Origin: Rhodocyclaceae bacterium
GTDB lineage: Bacteria > Pseudomonadota > Gammaproteobacteria > Burkholderiales > Rhodocyclaceae
Length of the DNA: 40,789 bases
Assembly (NCBI GenBank): GCA_016791105.1
Contig: JAEUNM010000050.1
Location: 1-40,789 of the forward strand
Direction of reading: 5' to 3'
This document shows, piece after piece, positions 20,925-28,102 of this stretch. Both the position numbers and the translations under genes were made by a program. The notes under the pieces were generated by a model, which saw only the letters and a program-made list of their open reading frames with translations, made no database searches and was not told the origin of the DNA. Within the stretch, counting starts at the first letter, position 1. Every line of letters starts with the position of its first letter.

Positions 20925-21725
20925 TTGGCAGACCTGGCCGTGGCGAGCACCCTGGTATTCGATATCGAAACCATTCCGGACGTGGCGGGCCTGCGCAAGC
21001 TGCACGGCCTGCCGGCTGAACTGTCCGATTACGAAGTGGCCGAATTTGCCTTCCAGCGCCGCCGCGCGTCCACCGGGACGGATTTTCTGCAACTGCACCT
21101 GCAGCGCGTGATCGTCATATCCTGCGTGTTGCACGATGCGCGCCAGTTGCGCGTGTTTTCGCTGGCGGAGCCGAAGTCCGGCGAAGGCGAAATCATCCAG
21201 CGCTTTTTTGACGGGGTGGAAAAATACACGCCCCAACTGGTGAGCTGGAATGGCGGCGGTTTCGACCTGCCGGTGCTGCACTACCGCGGCCTCATGCATG
21301 GCGTGACGGCGCCGCGCTATTGGGAAATGGGCGCGGGTGACCACGTCGATGCGCGTGAATTCAAGTGGAACAATTACATCAGCCGCTACCACATGCGCCA
21401 CCTGGACCTGATGGATCTGCTGGCGCTGTACCAGCCGCGCGCCAATGCGCCGCTGGACGAACTGGCGAAGCTGATGGGGCTGCCCGGCAAGCTGGGCATG
21501 GACGGTTCGCAGGTGTGGGAGGCTTATCAGGCCGGTCGCATCGATGAAATTCGCGACTATTGCGAAACCGACGTATTGAATACCTTCCTGGTGCTTCTGC
21601 GTTTCCGCAAAATGAGCGGCAGCATGAGCGCGGAAGAGCACGAGCACGAGGTCGAGCGGGTCAGAACCTGGCTGGCGGGACAAAGCGCCGAACACTGGAC
21701 CGCCTATCGCGCCGCCTGGGGGTAA
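20925..21725 (+). CDS. Predicted 3'-5' exonuclease, PolB-like exonuclease family
   Basis: Protein of 266 residues related to the proofreading exonuclease domain of family B DNA polymerases (DNA_pol_B_exo2 type), found as a free-standing protein. The DnaQ-fold acidic motifs are readable: exo I VFDIETIP (D13, E15), exo II SWNGGGFDLPVLHYR, and exo III YCETDVLNTFLVLLRF. The preferred start is TTG 20925 because GGAAG lies 6 nt upstream; GTG 20940 is an alternative and still keeps exo I. It lies 22 bp after cysM on the same strand. Its cellular role (repair or RNA/DNA trimming) is not known from context. Confidence 0.86.
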   Translation: MADLAVASTLVFDIETIPDVAGLRKLHGLPAELSDYEVAEFAFQRRRASTGTDFLQLHLQRVIVISCVLHDARQLRVFSLAEPKSGEGEIIQRFFDGVEKYTPQLVSWNGGGFDLPVLHYRGLMHGVTAPRYWEMGAGDHVDAREFKWNNYISRYHMRHLDLMDLLALYQPRANAPLDELAKLMGLPGKLGMDGSQVWEAYQAGRIDEIRDYCETDVLNTFLVLLRFRKMSGSMSAEEHEHEVERVRTWLAGQSAEHWTAYRAAWG

Positions 21726-21793
21726 TTTGCGGCCGGCAGCATCGAATGCCGCCTGGGGCTTCAGCTTGCGCGCCGGCTGCCGTAAATCCCGGC

Positions 21794-22144
21794 ATGAAAA
21801 ATCGACGCAAGCTTCTGCCGCTCGGCATCAAAAAACGTACCACCACCGAATTGCCCGCCCTGGTCGCACTTGCGGCGGTGGGGCAGCCGTGGTTTTCCGA
21901 ACAGCACTTGACCGACCTGATGGTGGTCGCCATGGTGAGCCAGCTTGCTTCGGAACCCGACAGCGAAGTTCATCGGGTCGCCATGGATTTGTTCGAACGG
22001 TTGGGGCGCGACGAACTGGTGCTGGAGGAAATTCGCCCGCTGGTGCTGGCTACCAATGAATGGATACAGCGTCAGCCCAATGGCCGCATACAGGACGCCA
22101 TAGACCGGCTCATGCGCGCAGGCAAACAGCCCAACGCCGGCTAG
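21794..22144 (+). CDS. Conserved-looking hypothetical protein
   Basis: 116 residues that I do not recognise. It starts MKNRRKLLPLGIKKRTTTELP, with a basic N-terminus. A largely helical body follows, with alternating hydrophobic and acidic residues (LVALAAVGQPWFSEQHLTD, EVHRVAMDLFERLGRDELVLEEIRPLVLATNEWI), then a C-terminal amphipathic helix (IQDAIDRLMRAGK). No signal peptide, transmembrane segment or metal motif is visible; it is probably a small cytoplasmic helical protein. ATG 21794 is preceded by GGC-rich sequence with no strong ribosome site, and the frame stays open upstream to 21560, inside the exonuclease. It ends 10 bp from the convergent cobA stop. Confidence 0.62.
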   Translation: MKNRRKLLPLGIKKRTTTELPALVALAAVGQPWFSEQHLTDLMVVAMVSQLASEPDSEVHRVAMDLFERLGRDELVLEEIRPLVLATNEWIQRQPNGRIQDAIDRLMRAGKQPNAG

Positions 22145-22154
22145 GCCGGCCGCG

Positions 22155-22925
22155 TCAGACAGCGGGCGTGGCACCCGACTGAACGGTTGCAGCGGCCATG
22201 GTGGTTGCGGCGGCCAGCGCGTCCGCATATACCTCGCCCAGTAATACCAGTGCCGGACCGCTGTGGCGGTGGCGCATGGTTTCCGGCAGACCTTCCAGTG
22301 TCGTGAAAAATACCTGTTGATCCGGCGTGGCCGCCGACACCACAAGTGCCGCCGGGCGCGCGAGCGGCATGCCGGCGGCCGCCAGTGCCGCGCACACCTC
22401 GACGGCCTGGTCGCCGGCCATATAGAGCACGGCGGTATCGGACCCGATGGCGGCTTTCAACCATTCACTGTCACGTTCTTCCGGGCCTATGCGCGGCGTT
22501 ACGAATACGACGCTGCGCGCCATGCCGCGCCGCGTGAGCGATATGCCCAGCGCGGCGCTGGCGCCCAGCGCGGCGGTAATGCCGGGCACCACTTCCCAGG
22601 CGATACCGGCTGCATCGAGCGCGGCAATTTCTTCCTGCGCGCGGCCGAACAGCATGGGATCGCCGCCTTTGAGCCGCACGACCAGGCTATGGGTTTGCGC
22701 CGTTTCGATGAGGCGCTGGTTGATCAGTTGCTGCGCCGTGGAGCGCAGGCCGGCGCGCTTGCCGACCGGGATCAGTTTGGCGCGGCGCGCCAGCGCCAGG
22801 GTTTCCGGCGTGACCAGGGCGTCGTACAGTACTGCGTCGGCGGCCGCGAGTAGTTTTGCCGCGCGCAGCGTGATGAGGTCTGCCGCGCCCGGACCGGCCC
22901 CGACCAGATAAACCTTGCCTGGCAT
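22155..22925 (-). CDS. cobA: Uroporphyrinogen-III C-methyltransferase (SUMT)
   Basis: Adds two methyl groups from SAM to uroporphyrinogen III to give precorrin-2, the branch point to siroheme and cobalamin. It has 256 residues and is a stand-alone SUMT, not a CysG fusion (457 residues). Motifs are VYLVGAGPGAADLITLRA at the N-terminus, VRLKGGDPMLFGRAQEE, VVPGITAALGASAALGISLTRRG and the C-terminal GPALVLLGEV. Start choice is between adjacent ATGs at 22928 and 22925; 22925 gives better spacing (7 nt) from GGAG. It lies downstream of cysI and cysH on the same strand, so it likely supplies siroheme to the sulfite reductase. Confidence 0.92.
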   Translation of the reverse strand: MPGKVYLVGAGPGAADLITLRAAKLLAAADAVLYDALVTPETLALARRAKLIPVGKRAGLRSTAQQLINQRLIETAQTHSLVVRLKGGDPMLFGRAQEEIAALDAAGIAWEVVPGITAALGASAALGISLTRRGMARSVVFVTPRIGPEERDSEWLKAAIGSDTAVLYMAGDQAVEVCAALAAAGMPLARPAALVVSAATPDQQVFFTTLEGLPETMRHRHSGPALVLLGEVYADALAAATTMAAATVQSGATPAV

Positions 22926-22942
22926 CATGATTCTCCGCGAAC

Positions 22943-22961
22943 AGCCGCTAGTGTAGCGGCT
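22943..22961 (-). promoter_or_regulatory. Palindrome upstream of cobA (operator or stem-loop)
   Basis: AGCCGCTA and TAGCGGCT form a perfect 8-bp inverted repeat around a 3-bp centre, about 18 bp upstream of the cobA start and just before its ribosome site. It could be a repressor operator or an RNA stem-loop. No T-run follows on the minus strand. Confidence 0.42.
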
Positions 22962-23093
22962 CGCGGGGGGCGCCAGGATTGCGCCGGGGCATTGCGTGCG
23001 GGTACTGTTGCGGGCCGGCGATTGCGCGGCGCGCCAAGGTGATATTTGCGGGTGCCAGGCTGCCGGCGCGAGCGTTCTGCAGGCGTGCTGCCG

Positions 23094-23112
23094 GCCCGGC
23101 CTCAGGCCGGGC
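23094..23112. terminator. GC hairpin with the cysH stop codon in its loop
   Basis: GCCCGGCC (23094-23101) pairs with GGCCGGGC (23105-23112), and the 3-nt loop is the cysH stop codon. On the plus strand TTTT follows, so the T-run is on the wrong side for cysH. On the minus strand it would act at most as a T-less terminator or an mRNA 3' stabiliser. Confidence 0.45.
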
Positions 23113-23830
23113 TTTTCACGTGCAGCCCGCACTCCTTGCTTTCCGGCAGTTCCCACCACCAGCGGCCGGCGCGCACGTCCTCGCCCGGCGTGACGGCGCG
23201 CGTGCAGGGTTCGCAACCGATGCTGGGGTAGAACTGGTCGTGCAGGGCGTTATAGGGCACTTTGTTATTCACCACATAGGCCCACACTTCGCGCTCGGTC
23301 CAGCTTGTCAGCGGATTGAATTTTTCCAGTCCGTGGTCGGCGTCGAATTCGCGCTGCGGCAGTTCCGCCCGCGTGGTGGCCTGCTGGGCGCGCAAGCCCG
23401 TAATCCAGGCGCGCTTGCCGGCCAGGGCGCGATTGAGCGGTTCCACCTTGCGCATGTGGCAGCAGGCTTTGCGCAATTCCACCGAGCGGTAAAAGGCGTT
23501 GATACCTTCCGTGCGCACGTACTGTTCCACCGCCTCGTGTTTGGGAAAGAACACGGTGAGCTTGCACTCGTAGCGCTGTTCCACGGCTTCGAGCAATTGG
23601 TAGGTTTCTTTGGGCAGGCGGCCGGTGTCGAGCAAAAACACTTCTATGGGCAGTTTGGCGCCCAGGATGAGATCGGTGAGCACCATGTCTTCGGCGCCCA
23701 GACTATTGGCAAAGGTGGCGGGCTGAAAATTTGCCGCAATGTCGGCCAGCAGGGCGCGCGCTTCAGCGGTTTTGCGTTCGACCGCGGCGAGCAGGGCCGG
23801 GTCGTTCAGCTTCATCAGTTTCGGAGTCAT
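23102..23830 (-). CDS. cysH: Assimilatory APS reductase (CysH, four-cysteine type)
   Basis: Thioredoxin-linked reductase giving sulfite in sulfate assimilation. It has 242 residues. The [4Fe-4S] cysteine set CC...CxxC is present: C123-C124 (KACCHMRK) and C206/C209 (GCEPCTR), together with the catalytic C234 in the C-terminal ECGLH motif. The cluster cysteines mark the adenylyl-sulfate (APS) reductase class; E. coli-type PAPS reductases lack them. Other matches are SLGAEDMVLTDLI and FLLDTGRLPKETY. ATG 23830 is preferred over ATG 23815; neither has a strong ribosome site. It follows the DUF934 gene by 25 bp. cysD/cysN, which often follow cysH in betaproteobacteria, are absent here. Confidence 0.94.
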   Translation of the reverse strand: MTPKLMKLNDPALLAAVERKTAEARALLADIAANFQPATFANSLGAEDMVLTDLILGAKLPIEVFLLDTGRLPKETYQLLEAVEQRYECKLTVFFPKHEAVEQYVRTEGINAFYRSVELRKACCHMRKVEPLNRALAGKRAWITGLRAQQATTRAELPQREFDADHGLEKFNPLTSWTEREVWAYVVNNKVPYNALHDQFYPSIGCEPCTRAVTPGEDVRAGRWWWELPESKECGLHVKSPA

Positions 23831-23855
23831 GGCGTAAAAATCGAAATGGGTTGGC

Positions 23856-24464
23856 TCAAGCGCGGCGGAACAGCGGCTGCGGCTGGTCGGTCGATGTCTG
23901 ATAAACCTCGGGAAAATCCGCGAACGACGCCGCAGCAGCGTGCGCATCCAGACCTTCGCGCAAGGCGAACGCATCGAAACCCACGCGCCGAAGGTAGAAC
24001 AACTGGTCGCGCAATACGTCGCCCAGGGCGCGCAACTGGCCTTTGTAGCCGTAGCGATTGCGCAGCAAAAATGCGGCGGAATAGGCGCGGCCGTCTACGA
24101 AGCGCGGGAAATGCAGGCCGATCACCGGCAGCGCGTTGAGGTCGGCGAGGCTTTCCGGCAGCGCTTCCGGCTCTTCGAAACTATCTATCCACACGCCGAT
24201 TTCACCGGCTGCGACGCGCGCCGCCAGTTCGTCCTTGCGCGCCAGCCACAGCGGCAGGGGCAACAGCACGCGGCCGGTGACAGGTACGGCAACGCCCGCG
24301 ACCACATCCGGCGGCGCCGCCGTTTCACCGGTGACGCGGAACAATACCGGCTTGCCGGCGGCCTTTTTCTGCGGCTCGGTGGATTCGGGCAGGCGCAGCC
24401 ACACCCAGTCGTCGGCAATGACGCTGCCGTCCGCGAGCAAAATTTCGGTCCGGCGCTCAGACAT
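23856..24464 (-). CDS. DUF934 family protein of the sulfite reductase operon
   Basis: 202-residue protein of the DUF934 family, which in many beta- and alphaproteobacteria sits between cysI and cysH. It is thought to assist assimilatory sulfite reduction, but its biochemical function is not established. Visible features are ILLADGSVIADDWVWLRLPE at the start, LPLPLWLARKDELAAR, GVWIDSFEEPEAL, and the family core LPVIGLHFPRFVDGRAYSAAFLLRNRYGYKGQLRALGDVLRDQLFYLRRVGFDAFAL. The start MSERRTEIL at 24464 has AGAGGT 6 nt upstream and overlaps the cysI stop by 8 nt, suggesting translational coupling. No transmembrane or metal motif is visible. Confidence 0.92.
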   Translation of the reverse strand: MSERRTEILLADGSVIADDWVWLRLPESTEPQKKAAGKPVLFRVTGETAAPPDVVAGVAVPVTGRVLLPLPLWLARKDELAARVAAGEIGVWIDSFEEPEALPESLADLNALPVIGLHFPRFVDGRAYSAAFLLRNRYGYKGQLRALGDVLRDQLFYLRRVGFDAFALREGLDAHAAAASFADFPEVYQTSTDQPQPLFRRA

Positions 24465-26148
24465 GTTCAACCTCTTTGGCGCGCTTGGCGCTCGCAACAT
24501 TGGCATAGACGCGGGTTTTGAATGGCTCGATGCCGAGCCGGCGCACCACGTCGAGGAAACGCTCCTCCGGCGTGCGATGTGCCACATATGTCTCGATCAG
24601 GTGGGTGACCACGTCGGGCACCTGATCGGCGGCGAACGAGGGGCCGATCACATCGCCCAAGGCCGCGTCATTGCCTTGCGCACCGCCTATGGAAATCTGG
24701 TACCACTCGGCGCCGCTCTTATCCACGCCCAGCACGCCGATGTGGCCGACGTGGTGATGGCCGCAGGAATTCATGCAGCCGGAAATATTCAGTTCGATTT
24801 CGCCCAGGTCGTACAGGTAATCCAGGTCGTCGAAGCGTTCCTGGATGGCCTGCGCGATGGGGATGGACTTGGCGTTGGCGAGCGAACAGAAATCCCCGCC
24901 CGGGCAGCACACGATGTCGGTCAGCAGGCCGATGTTGGGGGTGGCCAGGCCGAGTTTGCGCAATTCGCCCCATAGCGCGTGCAGGTCGCCCGCACGCACG
25001 TCGGCCAGCACCAGGTTTTGTTCGTGTGTCACGCGCAGTTCGCCGAAACTGTAGCGGTCGGCCAGATCGGCTACGGCGTACATGGTGGCGGAATCGGCGT
25101 CGCCGGGCGGCTTGCCGGTCGGTTTCAGGGACAGCACCACGGCGCGGTAGCCGGGCTGGCGATGTTCGCGCACATTGCGCGCGAGCCAGCGCGAAAATGC
25201 CCGATCGTCCGCGGCGCGGGCGGTCAGTTCGGCTTCCCCGCCGGCGTCGGCAGCGTAGGCGGGCGCCGTGAAATGCGCCGCCACGCGTTCCAGTTCGGCT
25301 TGCGTGAGGGTGCTGGGGCCATCCTTGAGGTAAGCCCATTCGGCATCCACCTGGCGGGCAAATTCTTCCGCGCCCAGCGCCTTGACCAGAATTTTGATGC
25401 GTGCCTTGTAGGAATTGTCGCGCCGGCCATAACGGTTATACACGCGCAATATGGCCTCGCAATAGGTGAGCATGTGCTGCCAGGGAAGTCCGTCGCGGAT
25501 GACCGATCCGATGATGGGCGTGCGCCCCATGCCGCCGCCTGCAAATACACGCAGCACCAGTTCGCCGCCCGCATTGCGGTAAATTTCCAGCCCGATGTCG
25601 TGGCAGCGCACCACTGCGCGATCATGCTCGGCGCCATTGATGGCGATTTTGAATTTGCGCGGCAGATAGGCGAATTCGGGATGGAAGGTGGACCACTGGC
25701 GCAAAATTTCGCACCACGGGCGCGGGTCCACGATTTCGTCCGGTGCGATGCCGGCGTAGGGATCGGAGGTGATGTTGCGTATGCAATTGCCGCTGGTCTG
25801 GATGCCGTGCATTTCCACGTCCGCCAGCAGATCCAGCACGTCCGGCACCTGTTCCAGCGGAATCCAGTTGAACTGGATGTTCTGGCGCGTGGAAAAATGG
25901 CCGTAGTCGCGGTCGTAGGTGCGCGCGATGTGCGCCAGCGTGCGCAGTTGTTGCGACGACAATAGTCCATACGGAATCGCGATGCGAAACATGGGCGCGT
26001 GGCGCTGGATGTAGAGGCCATTTTGCAGGCGCAGCGGACGGAATTCGTCTTCGCTCAATTCGCCCGCGAAAAACCGCCGCGTCTGGTCGCGGAACTGGGC
26101 CGCGCGCGCTTTCACGATGGCTCGGTCGTAGTCGTTGTAGCGGTACAT
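24457..26148 (-). CDS. cysI: Sulfite reductase, siroheme [4Fe-4S] subunit
   Basis: Six-electron reduction of sulfite to sulfide. It has 563 residues with the duplicated nitrite/sulfite reductase fold. The cluster/siroheme cysteines are C414/C415 and C421 (CCPGGDFC), C458 and C462 (SGCMNSCGHH). Substrate and siroheme-binding basic residues lie in GHFSTRQNIQFNWI (83-95), TSGNCIRNITSDPYAG (118-133) and KFKIAINGAEHD. A GGAGAG site precedes ATG 26148. No CysJ-type flavoprotein is encoded nearby; enzymes of this family with DUF934 may take electrons from ferredoxin or another donor (inference). It leads the run cysI-DUF934-cysH-cobA, with siroheme made by the last gene. Confidence 0.95.
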   Translation of the reverse strand: MYRYNDYDRAIVKARAAQFRDQTRRFFAGELSEDEFRPLRLQNGLYIQRHAPMFRIAIPYGLLSSQQLRTLAHIARTYDRDYGHFSTRQNIQFNWIPLEQVPDVLDLLADVEMHGIQTSGNCIRNITSDPYAGIAPDEIVDPRPWCEILRQWSTFHPEFAYLPRKFKIAINGAEHDRAVVRCHDIGLEIYRNAGGELVLRVFAGGGMGRTPIIGSVIRDGLPWQHMLTYCEAILRVYNRYGRRDNSYKARIKILVKALGAEEFARQVDAEWAYLKDGPSTLTQAELERVAAHFTAPAYAADAGGEAELTARAADDRAFSRWLARNVREHRQPGYRAVVLSLKPTGKPPGDADSATMYAVADLADRYSFGELRVTHEQNLVLADVRAGDLHALWGELRKLGLATPNIGLLTDIVCCPGGDFCSLANAKSIPIAQAIQERFDDLDYLYDLGEIELNISGCMNSCGHHHVGHIGVLGVDKSGAEWYQISIGGAQGNDAALGDVIGPSFAADQVPDVVTHLIETYVAHRTPEERFLDVVRRLGIEPFKTRVYANVASAKRAKEVEHV

Positions 26149-26197
26149 ATGGATGCTCTCCGGGGGATTGCTTCAATTGTGCTTTATTGGGCGGAAC

Positions 26198-26232
26198 GCC
26201 CGCATCGGTGCGGGCTGCTCCGCAGGCTGCGG
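26198..26232. repeat. Tandem stem-loops between the TSUP gene and cysI
   Basis: GCCCGCA/TGCGGGC (26198-26204 and 26209-26215, TCGG loop) lies next to CCGCA/TGCGG (26220-26224 and 26228-26232). They sit in the 86-bp gap 3' of the permease gene. Without a T-run they are weak terminators at best; they may shape the cysI leader. Confidence 0.4.
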
Positions 26233-26234
26233 CT

Positions 26235-27020
26235 TCAGCCGATCAGGTTCATGCTCAGTTTGCCGCCAATCAGCAGCAGCATGCAGGCCAGAATGGGGCG
26301 CAGCACGCGTTCCGGCAGGTGGGCTGATACGTGGCTGCCCAAGGTGATGCCGGGCAAGGACCCGGCCAGCAGTGAGCCGAGCAGGAACCAGTCGATATTG
26401 CCCAGCCACCAGTGGCCCATGCCCGCCACCAGCGTGAGCGGTACGGCGTGCGCGATGTCGCTGCCCACGATGCGCCCCGCGCCCAGCGTGGGGAACAGAA
26501 ATACCAGTGCTGCCGTGCCCAGCGCGCCGGCACCGACGGATGATACGGTAACCAGCACGCCCAGCACGATGCCCACCACCACGGTGGCTTTGTCCGTATG
26601 CGCCGCACGCCAGGCCGCGATGCGCGGACGTTGCGCAAAAGCCTGCACGCGCGCGCGAAACACGATGGCCACGGCAGTCAGTACCAGCGCCACGCCCAGC
26701 GCACCGGTCATGACGCCGCTGCTGGCATGGCCGGCTTTGGCGTGGGCGGACAGCCACCACAGGGTAAGCGCTGCGCCGGGTACGCTACCCAGGGCAAGAC
26801 GGCTAACCACGCCCCAATTTACCGTGCCGTTTCTGGCGTGAACGACGGCACCACCGGATTTGGTGATGGCCGCGTAGAGCAAGTCCGTGCCGACGGCGAC
26901 GGACGGATTGATGTGAAACATGAGCACCAGGAGCGGCGTCATGAGCGAACCGCCGCCCACGCCCGTGAGCCCGACGATTGCTCCGACCACGAATCCTGCG
27001 ATGGTGTAACCAAAATCCAA
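26235..27020 (-). CDS. TSUP (TauE/SafE) family membrane permease
   Basis: About 261 residues with some eight hydrophobic helices. The family signature GAIVGLTGVGGGSLMTPLLVL stands at the start of the first repeat, and a second GVLVTVSSVGAGALGTAALVFLFP begins the second half, as in the duplicated TSUP fold. Members move sulfate, sulfite, sulfonates or sulfoacetate. The place upstream of cysI and divergent from cysB suggests sulfate or sulfite import or export (inference). The preferred start is TTG 27020, with AGGGGAG 6 nt upstream; an in-frame TTG at 27071 would add 17 unlikely residues. It is probably the first gene of the leftward sulfur operon. Confidence 0.86.
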   Translation of the reverse strand: MDFGYTIAGFVVGAIVGLTGVGGGSLMTPLLVLMFHINPSVAVGTDLLYAAITKSGGAVVHARNGTVNWGVVSRLALGSVPGAALTLWWLSAHAKAGHASSGVMTGALGVALVLTAVAIVFRARVQAFAQRPRIAAWRAAHTDKATVVVGIVLGVLVTVSSVGAGALGTAALVFLFPTLGAGRIVGSDIAHAVPLTLVAGMGHWWLGNIDWFLLGSLLAGSLPGITLGSHVSAHLPERVLRPILACMLLLIGGKLSMNLIG

Positions 27021-27060
27021 AATGATCTCCCCTGATCGAGGCTGAATGATAGGCGCTGAA

Positions 27061-27111
27061 GTTATAAACAAGAAATACTTTGAAGTTAGAATTTAATAAC
27101 TGGTAGTTATA
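27061..27111. promoter_or_regulatory. AT-rich GTTATAA-type repeats in the TSUP/cysB divergent region
   Basis: GTTATAA at 27061-27067 and 27105-27111, a close copy GTTAGAA at 27085-27091, and an inverted TTAATAAC at 27093-27100. Starts on the plus strand are 24 and 20 bp apart, near two helical turns. CysB and related LysR proteins bind AT-rich sites of this kind, so these are good candidate CysB operators controlling both cysB and the sulfur operon. Not proven. Confidence 0.55.
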
Positions 27112-27121
27112 AGGGCTCGCC

Positions 27122-28063
27122 ATGAATCTGCAGCAATTGCGATACGTTCAACAAGTTTCACGCCAAGGCCTCAATCTTTCGGACGCCGCAGAGGCGCTGT
27201 ATACGTCTCAGCCCGGGGTTTCAAAACAGATACGCCTGCTCGAGGAAGAACTGGGTGTGGAAATTTTCGTACGCCACGGCAAGCGCATCGTGGCGGTCAC
27301 CGAACCCGGCCGTGCGGTGCTGCAGATCGCCGAGCGGGTGCTGGCCGATCTGGCCAACCTGAAATCGGTGGGCGAAGAATATTCGGCACAGGATCGCGGT
27401 ACGCTCACCATCGCCACCACTCACACCCAGGCGCGCTATGCGCTCCCGCCAGTCATTCAGCGCTTCGTGGCGCGCTACCCGGGCGTGCAGCTCATGCTGC
27501 ACCAGGGCAATCCGGTGCAGTGTTGCGAATACGTGCTGGGCGGCGAAGCCGACCTGGCCATCGCCACCGAAGCGATCGAACAGTACGAACAACTTGTCAT
27601 GCTGCCCTGCCAGCAGTGGAACCGCTGTGTGATCGCACCGCTGGGCCATGCGCTGCTGGACGCCCGCCCGCTCACGCTCGAAGCGATTGCGCGTCATCCG
27701 CTCATTACCTACGACTTCGCCTTCACCGGCCGCAGCAAAATAAACAAGGCATTCGCCGCGCGCGGCCTGAGTCCCAAGGTGGTGCTTACCGCCATCGATA
27801 GCGACGTCATCAAAACCTATGTCGGCCTTGGCCTGGGCGTCGGCCTCATCGCCGCCATGGCGTACGAGCCCGAACGCGACAAGAATCTGGGCGCGATCGA
27901 TTGTTCCCACCTGTTCGAATCCAGCACCACTCGGATCGGGCTGCGCCGCAATCAATACTTGCGCGGGTTTGCCTATGACTTCATCGAACTGTTTGCATCG
28001 CATCTGTCGCGCCGCGCGGTCGAGCGCGCACTGCAGGGCGGCGGTAGCGATCCGGGGCTGTAG
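27122..28063 (+). CDS. cysB: LysR-family transcriptional regulator CysB
   Basis: Activator of sulfur assimilation genes, sensing N-acetylserine/O-acetylserine. It has 313 residues (E. coli 324). The N-terminal winged helix-turn-helix reads MNLQQLRYVQQVSRQGLNLSDAAEALYTSQPGVSKQIRLLEEELG, a CysB/Cbl hallmark. The effector domain has the CysB signature TTHTQARYALPPVI (residues about 99-112) and GxGVGLIAAMAY. It diverges from the sulfur genes, with repeated GTTATAA-like elements in the shared control region. The start has AAGGG upstream at 27111-27115. Cbl is a close paralogue; the single copy beside cysI favours CysB. Confidence 0.93.
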   Translation: MNLQQLRYVQQVSRQGLNLSDAAEALYTSQPGVSKQIRLLEEELGVEIFVRHGKRIVAVTEPGRAVLQIAERVLADLANLKSVGEEYSAQDRGTLTIATTHTQARYALPPVIQRFVARYPGVQLMLHQGNPVQCCEYVLGGEADLAIATEAIEQYEQLVMLPCQQWNRCVIAPLGHALLDARPLTLEAIARHPLITYDFAFTGRSKINKAFAARGLSPKVVLTAIDSDVIKTYVGLGLGVGLIAAMAYEPERDKNLGAIDCSHLFESSTTRIGLRRNQYLRGFAYDFIELFASHLSRRAVERALQGGGSDPGL

Positions 28064-28102
28064 CCTGCGGTCAGGCCGGCGCGTGTCGCGGGTACTTGCG
28101 CG

